A DNA stretch of 49,638 nucleotides from an uncultured bacterium (GTDB lineage: Bacteria; Bacteroidota; Bacteroidia; Bacteroidales; CAIWKO01). Location: assembly GCA_903862465.1 (NCBI GenBank), contig CAIOYH010000201.1, positions 1-49,638 on the forward strand, in the 5' to 3' direction. The position numbers were made by a program, and so were the translations under genes. Under the pieces are notes generated by a model. The model saw only the letters and a program-made list of their open reading frames with translations, did not search any database and was not told the origin of the DNA. Below are positions 36,697 to 45,309 of this stretch, in pieces (position 1 is the first letter of the stretch; every line of letters begins with the position of its first letter).

Positions 36697-37470
36697 TTAT
36701 AAGTTTGAGATGAATCCGTTGCGTATTTTTCGATAAATCAACAAAGCGATGAGGGAAGCCACAAGGGTGATAGCGAGACAATTTATCATGTAGTGGAGGG
36801 ATGGGGCTGTGCCCTCGTAGAGCACGTTGCGGATGAGTTGCAGGAAATGATATAAGGGGTTGAATTTGACGATAAGTTTGTATTGTTCGGGCACCATATT
36901 GGAAGGATAAGCGATAGGCGACAAATAGAACAAAGCAGGGTTGATGGTGTTCCACAGGATGCCGACATCGCGAAAGAAAACATTGAGAGCGCCCAAGATA
37001 ATCCCGACCGCGAATATAAAAATAGAAAACAAAAGGATGACGGGAATGAGATAGAGAAGATTGAAGGTGATGTGGAGTCCCATAAAATACATAATAACCA
37101 TGAAGGGAATCAAACCCAACAGAAAGCTGAGCAGTTCGCTGCCCAATTCCGTGAGGGGATATAATGTTTTAGGGATGTTGAAGGATTTGATGAGGAAGGT
37201 GTTTTTGATAAAAACCATACAGAGTTGGCTTGTTCCGCCCGAAAAATAAATCCAAAACACCAAACCGCTCAACACATAAAGCGGATAGTTTTGAATGTTG
37301 GGAAAGGCATGGGAGAAAATCGTGTAGAAAATCAATAGGTAGAGAAAGGGATGCAGCAAACTCCATAAAAATCCCAAAGCAGAATGTTTGTATTTAAGCT
37401 GCAGATTTTTATAAATCAAAAATAAAATAATATACTTGCGACTACCCGTCATGACTAAATTTTTGAACAA
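36697..37470 (-). CDS. Polysaccharide/O-antigen ABC exporter permease (Wzm/TagG type)
   Basis: A 257-aa ABC-2 permease with six hydrophobic segments. The family start (KYIILFLIYKNLQLKYKHSALGFLWSLLHPFLYLLIF), FLIKSFNIPKTLYPL, and LSPIAYPSNMVPEQYKLIVKFNPLYHFLQLIRNVLYEG are typical of Wzm/TagG. Together with the ATPase 5 bases downstream it would form an exporter for a lipid-linked surface glycan. No glycosyltransferase lies in the window, so the glycan genes must be elsewhere. Confidence 0.93.
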   Translation of the reverse strand: MFKNLVMTGSRKYIILFLIYKNLQLKYKHSALGFLWSLLHPFLYLLIFYTIFSHAFPNIQNYPLYVLSGLVFWIYFSGGTSQLCMVFIKNTFLIKSFNIPKTLYPLTELGSELLSFLLGLIPFMVIMYFMGLHITFNLLYLIPVILLFSIFIFAVGIILGALNVFFRDVGILWNTINPALFYLSPIAYPSNMVPEQYKLIVKFNPLYHFLQLIRNVLYEGTAPSLHYMINCLAITLVASLIALLIYRKIRNGFISNL

Positions 37471-37569
37471 AATAAAGCATTTTTTTTGATATAGACAGTA
37501 ACTATTCGCAAATGCATAGTTGTAAGGAAGTTTTTAGGATCGCTGAAACACATAGCTGAAAGCTGACGA

Positions 37570-38586
37570 TCAACAGATTCTAGGCAGTTGTTCGCCCGTG
37601 AGCATATCTATAATGCGCTTCCCTCCTATTTGGGTTTTGAGCAATACTCTTTGAGGGTTTTCGGCGGTCACTTCGCCAATGATGCATGCTTCGGTACCTA
37701 AGATGTTATTGCGCATGACGTCAAGTACCTTGTCGGCATCTTCTTGAGCCACTACCAACACAAGTTTGCCTTCGTTGGCAATATACAGGGGATCGAAACC
37801 AAAGACTTCGCACAAACCCAACACGCTTTCGCTCACAGGGATTTTATCTTCATCCATCAAAATGCCATAGTGTCGGTTTTCGACCAATTCGCATAACACG
37901 GTTGCGATACCTCCGCGGGTGGCATCTCGCATAAACCGAATGGAGTTGGAAGCTTGCATACTATCTTTTATCAATAGGTTAAGGCTAGCACAATCGGATT
38001 TCAAATCATCAGCAAATTTGATATTGTTGCGCGAGCCAATGATGGTTACGCCATGCTCGGCGATATTTCCGTTGATGATAATTTTGTCGCCGGGTTGGAT
38101 GTTGTCGCCATAGCTGATATGTTTGTGTTGCGGATTTATCACGCCGATGCCGCTTGTGTTGATAAATATTTTGTCGCATTTGCCTTTGTCCACCACTTTG
38201 GTATCGCCTGCCACAATGCGGACGCCTGCCTTGCGCGCTTCATCCGCCATGGTTTCCACAATTTCTTCTAATTGGGCGAACGGAAAGCCTTCTTCGATAA
38301 TAAACCCACAACTCAAATATAAAGGGGTGGCACCCGAAACCGCCAAATCATTCACGGTGCCACACACAGCCAACTTGCCGATGTTTCCGCCCGGGAAGAA
38401 TATCGGGTCAACCACGTAGGAATCGGTGGTGAAGGCGATATGTGTGTCGGGCAAATCCAATAAAGAGGCATCCGTAGGGAAATGCTTATCGTTTTCGCCG
38501 AAGTGTTTAAAAAAGATGCTTTGTATCAGTTCGTGGCTTAGTTTGCCGCCGCTGCCGTGTCCGAGGAGTATGGTTTTATTGTTCAT
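37570..38586 (-). CDS. hypE: [NiFe]-hydrogenase maturation protein HypE
   Basis: A 338-aa PurM-fold protein that dehydrates the thiocarboxamide on its own C-terminal cysteine to a thiocyanate, the source of the CN ligands of the [NiFe] centre. The C-terminus reads EQLPRIC, so the essential last Cys is present. Core motifs: ILLGHGSGGKLSHELI, FTTDSYVVDPIFFPGGNIG, GTVNDLAVSGATP, VAGDTKVVDKG, MRDATRGGIATVLCE. The frame is open to 38637, but MNNKTILLGHGSGG at 38586 is the family start and TATATTTG at 38605-38612 precedes it. hypD lies 3 kb away, on the opposite strand. Confidence 0.96.
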   Translation of the reverse strand: MNNKTILLGHGSGGKLSHELIQSIFFKHFGENDKHFPTDASLLDLPDTHIAFTTDSYVVDPIFFPGGNIGKLAVCGTVNDLAVSGATPLYLSCGFIIEEGFPFAQLEEIVETMADEARKAGVRIVAGDTKVVDKGKCDKIFINTSGIGVINPQHKHISYGDNIQPGDKIIINGNIAEHGVTIIGSRNNIKFADDLKSDCASLNLLIKDSMQASNSIRFMRDATRGGIATVLCELVENRHYGILMDEDKIPVSESVLGLCEVFGFDPLYIANEGKLVLVVAQEDADKVLDVMRNNILGTEACIIGEVTAENPQRVLLKTQIGGKRIIDMLTGEQLPRIC

Positions 38587-38604
38587 GATGATTTTATTTT
38601 TCGA

Positions 38605-38638
38605 CAAATATAGATACTTCGTTTCACATTTTGCCAAA
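38605..38638 (-). promoter_or_regulatory. Promoter of hypE
   Basis: TTTG (38635-38638) and TATATTTG (38605-38612) on the minus strand. Spacing of 22 is two or three bases long. It lies 18 bases before the hypE ATG. Confidence 0.5.
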
Positions 38639-38825
38639 TAATTTTTAGGAGGTGAATAAATATTCTACGTTTTTAAACGTTGCTAAAGAACAAGAATTAT
38701 AAATTTCCATAATAAAAACCTTTTTTAATTGATTAAATGTGTAATTTTATGGTTTTAAATCTCAAGGGGGTTTAAGGCATTATAAAAGATAAAAAAGTAC
38801 GGTTATTTCAGTAAATACAAATTAG

Positions 38826-40076
38826 ATGTTTCTATTTTTAAGACTATTACGCGAGAGTTATTTGTTCGCCTTTCAGGCGATAATCGTGAATAAATTGCGC
38901 ACCATTTTATCCTTATTGGGGATAACGATAGGTATTTTTGCTGTCATTACGGTTTTCACCATCGTAGATTCGATGCAATTAACCATTAGAAAGAATATTG
39001 AATCTTTGGGAAACAACACCCTTTTTGTCCAAAAATGGCCCTGGGCTTTTGGAGGGGATTATCCTTGGTGGAAATATATGAACCGCCCCGAACCGAAATA
39101 TACTGAGATGAATGAAGTGTTGAAACGTGCCAATGGCATAGAGTCGGCAGCTTTTATGATTTCGACGAGCAAAACCATAAAACGTTTAGACAGAAGTATT
39201 GATAATGCCGAAGTGCTATGCGTGTCGCACGATTACAGTCAGGTGTGGACGGTGAATGTGGCTAATGGGAGATATTTCACCCCTCTAGAATCGGCAGGTG
39301 GCAAGAATGTGGTGATTATTGGGAGTACTATTGCCGAAAGTTTGTTTCCAAATATTGACCCTATAGGTGAGCAGGTGAAAGTGTTTGGCAGAAGTTTGGA
39401 GGTTATCGGTGTCTTTAAGAAGGAAGGCAAAGATTTATTCGGCAGCGGACCTGATGAGCAGGTGTTGATACCGATAAATTTTGCTAGAAATATTATTGAT
39501 GTTCGTTATGAAGGCTATCAGCCGACGTTAATCGTCAAAGCGCGTCCTATGTATTCGAATGCGGAAGTGAAAGACGAACTCACGGGGGTGATGCGCTCCG
39601 TTAGAAAGCTCAAACCCGGTGCTGACGATGATTTTGCCATCAACGAAACCGATATTTTGACCAAAGGTTTTGAAGGCATCTTCTCTGCCATGACGATAGG
39701 CGGATGGATTATCGGGGGGTTCTCCTTATTGGTGGGCGGTTTCGGGATTGCCAATATTATGTTTGTTTCGGTTAGAGAACGAACCAATATCATTGGGATA
39801 CAGAAGTCATTGGGTGCCAAAAACTATTTCATATTATTCGAATTTTTATTCGAAGCCATCATCTTGAGTTTGATTGGAGGTTTGCTTGGCTTGCTCTTGG
39901 TGTATTTGGGGACCTTGGGTGTTTCGGCTGCTTTTGATATGAAACTTACGCTTACCTCGGGCAATATCATGCTTGGCATCTTTGTTTCTGCAACGATTGG
40001 ATTGATTTCAGGATTTATACCTGCGTTTATAGCTTCTAAGCTAGATCCTGTGGTGGCAATCCGAACAGGAAGTTAA
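38826..40076 (+). CDS. MacB/FtsX-type ABC transporter permease
   Basis: A 416-aa inner-membrane protein: one N-terminal helix (FQAIIVNKLRTILSLLGITIGIFAVI), a large periplasmic MacB_PCD domain (about 45-280, with RYFTPLESAGGKNVVIIGSTIAESLFP), and three C-terminal FtsX helices (GGFSLLVGGFGIANIMFVSVRERTNIIGIQKS-type segment, then two more). It ends with PAFIASKLDPVVAIRTG, the family signature. MacB-type permeases work in mechanotransmission or export with a LolD-like ATPase. No ATPase or membrane-fusion gene is adjacent. Confidence 0.93.
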   Translation: MFLFLRLLRESYLFAFQAIIVNKLRTILSLLGITIGIFAVITVFTIVDSMQLTIRKNIESLGNNTLFVQKWPWAFGGDYPWWKYMNRPEPKYTEMNEVLKRANGIESAAFMISTSKTIKRLDRSIDNAEVLCVSHDYSQVWTVNVANGRYFTPLESAGGKNVVIIGSTIAESLFPNIDPIGEQVKVFGRSLEVIGVFKKEGKDLFGSGPDEQVLIPINFARNIIDVRYEGYQPTLIVKARPMYSNAEVKDELTGVMRSVRKLKPGADDDFAINETDILTKGFEGIFSAMTIGGWIIGGFSLLVGGFGIANIMFVSVRERTNIIGIQKSLGAKNYFILFEFLFEAIILSLIGGLLGLLLVYLGTLGVSAAFDMKLTLTSGNIMLGIFVSATIGLISGFIPAFIASKLDPVVAIRTGS

Positions 40077-40244
40077 CGGGAGTTCTATAAATTAGCTTCG
40101 CTGAGCTCGCCTTTGGCTCGGTTGTCTATTTCTTCATTGGACATCAATTTTTAAAATGCTCACCCCGACCTTTTGTCGGGACTCCGCTTTTAAAAATCTT
40201 GTCCGCCTCGAAAAATCTAATTTTTAGAACCCCTCTTTATAAAA
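40077..40244. other. Intergenic segment with a CCCGAC/GTCGGG hairpin
   Basis: Between convergent permease genes. The hairpin at 40164-40180 has a six-bp stem and a CTTTT loop but no T run, and GCC-TTT-GGC lies near 40112. The mixed palindromic content looks like a small dispersed repeat. Confidence 0.4.
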
Positions 40245-41585
40245 TTATTTCTCAATTTGAGGATCGGTGAAAGCTTCGGAATCTGATTTGGATGCGCCAT
40301 CGAGGTGATACTTTTTATAGGATCGCAAGGAGATGAAGATGGATATCAGCAGCAACACAATTCCTGCAATGAAAGTACCCGTGAACCCAACGATCATATA
40401 AATCCCCAAGCCTAAGACAGGCGCAAAGAAAGATCTAAGCCCTGTAAAACTGAGATGTATGGCTTGATATTCGGAGGCTTCTTCTTTTTTACAAAAATAA
40501 ACCGACCCAATACTCCACAGCAAGGACATTGTAGCAGCAAAAACACCATTGAACAGCATGGCTAAAAACAAGGTGTAATACACTTTTATTCCTTTAATCC
40601 ATATAAACCAAGGGGCATAGGTTGTCAGTCCGATAAACAGCAGATAAAATAATAAGGAAGCAAAGGTGATGGCTGAGAATCGTCGCGGATCCATTTTGCC
40701 TAAGAGTTTTCCGAACAAGGGGAGCAGCAGTATGGCTAACAAATTGTAGGAGTTTTTGTAGAAAGCAACGCTTGAATAATTCAAATCCAAAGCCTTGTTG
40801 AAATAAATGGCAATGACAGAAACGGTGCCCATGAATGCAAAACCATAATACATAAAGCCCACTTCGAAATCACGGAAGGGTTTGTTGATGCGCATTTTTT
40901 GTTGCATATCTGCGATAGTTCTTTTTATGGATTGCCACAATGGGATGCGTATTGTTTCTATGGCTTCCTCTTTAAAATGAATTTGAGCCAACAACCAAAC
41001 CGAAAACATGCCCAAGAGGGCTATAAACGGGAATATATAGCGGTAGATGTTTTGGTCTAAATCGAGCATCATGCCATAAAAAAAGGTGACGAGCAACATG
41101 ACAATTTTATTCGCAATGGTCGCATAGCTATAGAATACGCTGAAATTCTCGTGCGAATAATTTGATTTCAAAAACTGATTTATGGTAGGATAAATAATGG
41201 GGTTGGCAAAATAATACACGAGGAAAATCGTAAGAAATATGTAGTGATACATCCATACGTTGGCGATATGCCCCACATCCATAGGAAAGAGAACAAGCAA
41301 AATCAAAGGCGCTCGTGTGAAAACTCCCAACCAAATCAGAAATCTCTTTTTGTTTTTTACCCTGCGCGACCATTCGTTGAGTAAGACCGAGAACGTTAGT
41401 ACAAAGACACTAAACTGAAATAAAACACTCACGCCAACGTCACTACCATGGAGGCTTTTGAGAAACACAAATTCGTTTAAAGCCAACACGCCAAGAATAA
41501 TCCCTTCGATAATGGAGTATGCGAAATGAATTCTAAAGGTATTTTTCTCGATTGCACCAAGCTTTTGGCGGAATATAAATGGCAT
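40245..41585 (-). CDS. MFS-type transporter
   Basis: A 446-aa protein with about 12 hydrophobic segments (for example YSIIEGIILGVLALNEFVFL, VFVLTFSVLLNEWSRRVKNK, YHYIFLTIFLVYYFANPIIY). Major-facilitator fold by topology; I cannot name the substrate. The frame begins at 41636, but a strong promoter (41604-41637) overlaps the first 17 codons, so I start at MPFIFRQKLGAI (41585). Between hypE, the MacB-like gene and hypD, divergent from hypD. Confidence 0.85.
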   Translation of the reverse strand: MPFIFRQKLGAIEKNTFRIHFAYSIIEGIILGVLALNEFVFLKSLHGSDVGVSVLFQFSVFVLTFSVLLNEWSRRVKNKKRFLIWLGVFTRAPLILLVLFPMDVGHIANVWMYHYIFLTIFLVYYFANPIIYPTINQFLKSNYSHENFSVFYSYATIANKIVMLLVTFFYGMMLDLDQNIYRYIFPFIALLGMFSVWLLAQIHFKEEAIETIRIPLWQSIKRTIADMQQKMRINKPFRDFEVGFMYYGFAFMGTVSVIAIYFNKALDLNYSSVAFYKNSYNLLAILLLPLFGKLLGKMDPRRFSAITFASLLFYLLFIGLTTYAPWFIWIKGIKVYYTLFLAMLFNGVFAATMSLLWSIGSVYFCKKEEASEYQAIHLSFTGLRSFFAPVLGLGIYMIVGFTGTFIAGIVLLLISIFISLRSYKKYHLDGASKSDSEAFTDPQIEK

Positions 41586-41603
41586 ATTTTTTTGTTTCAG
41601 TGT

Positions 41604-41637
41604 GCAAAAGTACTTCATAGAATTGAGATATTGCAAA
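41604..41637 (-). promoter_or_regulatory. Promoter of the MFS gene
   Basis: TTTG (41634-41637) and TACTTTTG (41605-41612), 21 bases apart on the minus strand; followed by C. It decides the start of the MFS gene. Confidence 0.65.
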
Positions 41638-41644
41638 GAAATAT

Positions 41645-41675
41645 TTTGAGATAAAAAAATTATACCGACTTTTGC
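41645..41675 (+). promoter_or_regulatory. Possible promoter of hypD
   Basis: TTTG (41645-41648), 18 bases, then GACTTTTGC (41667-41675). The first T of the -7 box is G. It lies 16 bases before the hypD ATG and back to back with the MFS promoter. Confidence 0.5.
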
Positions 41676-41691
41676 AGCATAATTACTGAAA

Positions 41692-42771
41692 ATGAAATTT
41701 GTTTCTGAATATCGTGATAAAGCACTTGTGGAAAATATCGTGAATGAAATCCGACGGGTTTCTCATAGAGATATTGCTTTGATGGAAGTTTGCGGTGGAC
41801 ACACCATGTCTATACATAAGTTTGGCATCCCTTCCCTATTGCCTCCCAACATTCGTTTGCTGTCGGGTCCGGGCTGCCCTGTTTGTGTAACAAGCAAGAA
41901 GTATATTGACATAGCGGTTCATCTCAGCCGTCATCCCGATGTTATTATTACTACGTATGGGGATTTGATACGAGTGCCGGGTTCTTCGGGCACTCTTGAC
42001 ATGTCGAAAGCTGCCGGGAACTACATCCGTATTGTTTATTCTACCATAGATGCTTTGAAAATTGCGCGTGAAAATCCGCTCAAGAAAATCATCTTTCTCG
42101 GTATCGGCTTCGAAACAACCGCCCCCGGAACGGCTGCCGCTATCATCAATGCACACCAAGAAGGTTTGACGAATTTCTTCATCCATAGTTCGCATAAAAT
42201 TATGCCTCCCGCTATGGAGGCTTTGATTACAGAAGGAGTAAAGATTGATGGCTATATTTGCCCCGGACATGTGAGTGCCATCACAGGCTCTAGTATTTAT
42301 GAATTTATTCCCGCGAAATACAAACTTGGATGTGTGATAGCAGGCTTTGAACCTACCGATATTTTGCAAAGCATATTGATGTTGGTCAAGCAAGTGGAAC
42401 AACAGGACACTAAAGTGGAAATACAATACAAACGCGCCGTGAAACCCGAAGGCAATTTGATTGCGAAAGCCATGCTTAAGGAAGTATTCGAATTGGGAGA
42501 AGAATGGTGGCGAGGCTTTGGGGTGATTCCACTAAGCGGTTTAAAGATACGCGAAGCCTATAAGCAATTTAATGTGTCTTCACATTTCGACATCAATGTG
42601 CCGGAACCAAAAGAAGATAAAGGATGTTGTTGTGGAGACATCTTGAAAGGATTGAAAAAGCCAGGCGATTGTAAGTTGTTTCGGGAAGTATGTACGCCCG
42701 AAAATCCTATAGGTGCTTGTATGGTTTCGAATGAGGGAGCCTGTGCCGCTTTTTATAAGTACGACAATTAG
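41692..42771 (+). CDS. hypD: [NiFe]-hydrogenase maturation protein HypD
   Basis: A 359-aa iron-sulfur protein that, with HypC, assembles the Fe(CN)2CO part of the [NiFe] centre. Signatures: MEVCGGHTMSIHKFGI (C34), LLSGPGCPVCVT (C62, C65), IITYGDLIRVPGS, FLGIGFETTAPGTAAAI, ICPGHVSAITGSSIYEFI and the C-terminal cluster ligands (GCCCGDILKG, CKLFREVCTP, GACMVSNEGACAAFY). Complete. HypE is on the minus strand 3 kb earlier; hypA, hypB, hypC and hypF and any hydrogenase are absent from the window. Confidence 0.97.
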   Translation: MKFVSEYRDKALVENIVNEIRRVSHRDIALMEVCGGHTMSIHKFGIPSLLPPNIRLLSGPGCPVCVTSKKYIDIAVHLSRHPDVIITTYGDLIRVPGSSGTLDMSKAAGNYIRIVYSTIDALKIARENPLKKIIFLGIGFETTAPGTAAAIINAHQEGLTNFFIHSSHKIMPPAMEALITEGVKIDGYICPGHVSAITGSSIYEFIPAKYKLGCVIAGFEPTDILQSILMLVKQVEQQDTKVEIQYKRAVKPEGNLIAKAMLKEVFELGEEWWRGFGVIPLSGLKIREAYKQFNVSSHFDINVPEPKEDKGCCCGDILKGLKKPGDCKLFREVCTPENPIGACMVSNEGACAAFYKYDN

Positions 42772-42792
42772 ATTGTAGGCTTCCGTCCTTGC

Positions 42793-45282
42793 TTATTCAT
42801 AATAATACACGCGCTTCACCCTGCCCGAAACCGAAGTGAGTATTTCGTAAGGGATGCTTTCTAATACATCGGCAAATTGTTTGATAGATGCCGCATCGTT
42901 ATACACAATAACAGGATCGCCTTCTTGCGCTTCAATGTTCGTGATGTCTATCATGCACATGTCCATACATACGTTGCCAATTATGGACGCTTTGTTGCCA
43001 TTGATGTATAAAAAACCTTTGCCGTTGCCGAGTTTTCGATTCAAGCCATCGGCATATCCGATAGGTACTATCGCGATACGGGCATCTTTCGGTACTATCC
43101 AACCCCTGCCATAACCCACGCTTTCGCCTTGCGGAATATTTTTGATTTGTGATATGGTGGTTTTCAAACTGCTGACGTTTTGTAGCATTTGTTGCTCTTC
43201 TTCAAAATAAGAAATACCGTATAGCCCAATGCCCAAGCGAACCATATCAAAATGAGCATCCGCAAAACGAGAAATACCTGCCGAATTCAACACATGCACC
43301 ATGATGTCATTGCGAAACTCTTTCTTTAGTTTGTTGGCAGCTTCGGTAAGGGATTGAATCTGTTGTTTGGTAAAATCATCTTCAGCACTGTTTTCGCTCG
43401 CAGATAAATGAGTGAAAACAGATTTGATGGTAATCTGATCATGACGTTTTAATATTGATATCAATTCGTCCATTTCCTCGGGGTTGAATCCTAAACGGTG
43501 CATACCTGTATCAAGTTTTATATGGATGGGGTGCTCGTGAATTTCTTTCGATTCGGAACTCAGTATGGTATTGATGAGAAGATTTAATGTTCGAAAGCTA
43601 TAAATCTCAGGCTCTAACTTGTATTTACTCATCAAATCAAAGCTCTCTTCCTCTGGATTCATCACCATAATAGGCGTAGCAATTTGCGCTTTGCGCAACT
43701 CAATGCCTTCATCAGCATAAGCAACAGCTAAATAATCAATGTTATGATATTGCAATACATTGGCAATTTCAAAACCTCCACTGCCATACGAAAAAGCTTT
43801 CACCATCGCCATCACCTTGGTGCCCTTATTTAAACGGCTTTTATAATAATTGAGATTATGCACCAAGGAGTTCAGGTTAATCTCCAACACTGTTTCGTGC
43901 GATTTTTGCTGCAACATTCTTCCAATCTGCTCAAACTCATAGATGCGGGCGCCTTTTATAAGTACCGTTTCGTTGTGAAATTCTGTTGGAGAAAATTTGT
44001 TTAAGAAGGCATCTGTGGTAGGAAATAGAGTCTTTTCAATTTTAAAGCAGGATTGATTATTAATGATGGAATTCCCGATACCGATAAAACGGGTGACACC
44101 TTTTGCCAACAATAGATTGGACACTTCGGAATACAAATCGCTATCGCTTAAAGAACTTTGCAAAATGTCGGATAAAATCACCGTGCGTTTCTTATGCTGA
44201 TTTTGTTGATTCATGAAGTCAAGCGCAATGCTTAGGGAATCCAAATCGGAACTATAACTATCGTTGATGATGGAACAATTGTTGATTCCGGCTTTCAGTT
44301 CTAAACGCATCGCCACGGTGGTCAGGTTTGCCATTCTTTCGGCAATAAGCGTGTTGTCGTAGCCCAAATGAAGCATCAGTGCCCAACACTGGATAGCATT
44401 TTCAATGGAAGCATTGTCAACAAAAGGAATACTAATCTCAATGTCGTTGGCGTTGTAGTTCGCTGATATATTGGTTTTATTATTTTCTTTGTTCACGGAA
44501 GTAATCATCAAATCGGCTTTGTGTTTGAAACTCCATGCAAAGAAGTTATGCTTTTTGAGAATCTCTGATTGAATGATTCTGTCTTGAATTTCAAAAACAT
44601 CTGAACAATAAATCAGTTTTTCAACTTTGGTAAATAAATGTAATTTTTCTCCTGTCTTTTGTTTGCTGTTGATGAAATTCTTCTCGTGAGCCGTTCCAAT
44701 GTTTGTGAAAATACCTATCGTGGGTTGAATGATGGGTTGTAGCATCTTCATTTCTTCCGGCTCCGAAATGCCCGCTTCGAAAATGGCTAATTCATTATCG
44801 GCTTGCATCTGCCATACCGACAGCGGCACCCCGATTTGCGAATTATAACTCTTAGGGCTTCGCACAATGTTTTTATCGGGCGAAAGCAGTTGATAAATCC
44901 ACTCTTTCACTATCGTTTTTCCATTGCTACCCGTGATGCCTATCACAGGAATGGCGAATTGTTTGCGATGATGTGCCGCAAGTTGTTGCAATGCCAACAA
45001 GGTGTTTTTAACCTCTACGAAATTCGCATTTGCAAAGACATCCATATCTTCGGGCAAAGTGGAAACAATAAAATTGCGAATGCCTTTTGCGTAAAGTTCA
45101 TGAATATATTTGTGCCCGTCGTTGCGTTGGGTTACCAAGGCAAAAAAAACAGAAGACTCCGTGGCGATAATCTTTCGACTATCAATCAGCAAATGTTTTA
45201 TTATATCATTATTTCCGGAGACAGAAGTATGTGTGCCCTTTAAAATAATTGATATATCGGAAATAGTATATATAGGTGTCAT
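42793..45282 (-). CDS. Bifunctional MurF / alanine racemase
   Basis: An 829-aa fusion. Residues 1 to about 450 are MurF (UDP-MurNAc-tripeptide:D-Ala-D-Ala ligase): LLIDSRKI, ATP site GITGSNGKT (115-123), EAGISEPEEM, FTNIGTAHEKNF, INDSYSSDLDSL. From about 465 to the end is a fold-III PLP-dependent alanine racemase: LEINLNSLVHNLNYYK, catalytic Lys495 in AMVKAFSYGSGG, HIKLDTGMHRLGF, VRLGIGLYG, SVGYGRGWIV and CMDMCMIDIT. Such MurF-Alr fusions are known in Bacteroidota: one polypeptide makes D-Ala and attaches D-Ala-D-Ala. pdxA ends 27 bases upstream, on the same strand. Confidence 0.96.
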   Translation of the reverse strand: MTPIYTISDISIILKGTHTSVSGNNDIIKHLLIDSRKIIATESSVFFALVTQRNDGHKYIHELYAKGIRNFIVSTLPEDMDVFANANFVEVKNTLLALQQLAAHHRKQFAIPVIGITGSNGKTIVKEWIYQLLSPDKNIVRSPKSYNSQIGVPLSVWQMQADNELAIFEAGISEPEEMKMLQPIIQPTIGIFTNIGTAHEKNFINSKQKTGEKLHLFTKVEKLIYCSDVFEIQDRIIQSEILKKHNFFAWSFKHKADLMITSVNKENNKTNISANYNANDIEISIPFVDNASIENAIQCWALMLHLGYDNTLIAERMANLTTVAMRLELKAGINNCSIINDSYSSDLDSLSIALDFMNQQNQHKKRTVILSDILQSSLSDSDLYSEVSNLLLAKGVTRFIGIGNSIINNQSCFKIEKTLFPTTDAFLNKFSPTEFHNETVLIKGARIYEFEQIGRMLQQKSHETVLEINLNSLVHNLNYYKSRLNKGTKVMAMVKAFSYGSGGFEIANVLQYHNIDYLAVAYADEGIELRKAQIATPIMVMNPEEESFDLMSKYKLEPEIYSFRTLNLLINTILSSESKEIHEHPIHIKLDTGMHRLGFNPEEMDELISILKRHDQITIKSVFTHLSASENSAEDDFTKQQIQSLTEAANKLKKEFRNDIMVHVLNSAGISRFADAHFDMVRLGIGLYGISYFEEEQQMLQNVSSLKTTISQIKNIPQGESVGYGRGWIVPKDARIAIVPIGYADGLNRKLGNGKGFLYINGNKASIIGNVCMDMCMIDITNIEAQEGDPVIVYNDAASIKQFADVLESIPYEILTSVSGRVKRVYYYE

Positions 45283-45309
45283 TCGGGGAATTAAATTTCT
45301 AATTATTGT

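Noticed and set aside
36692-36955. 88-residue N-terminal extension of the ABC ATPase
   Set aside because: It lies inside the permease gene in another frame; the family start MESVIKLQNV is at 36691.
38647-38654. Perfect AGGAGGTG Shine-Dalgarno-like site
   Set aside because: No start codon or open frame follows at a useful distance on the + strand.
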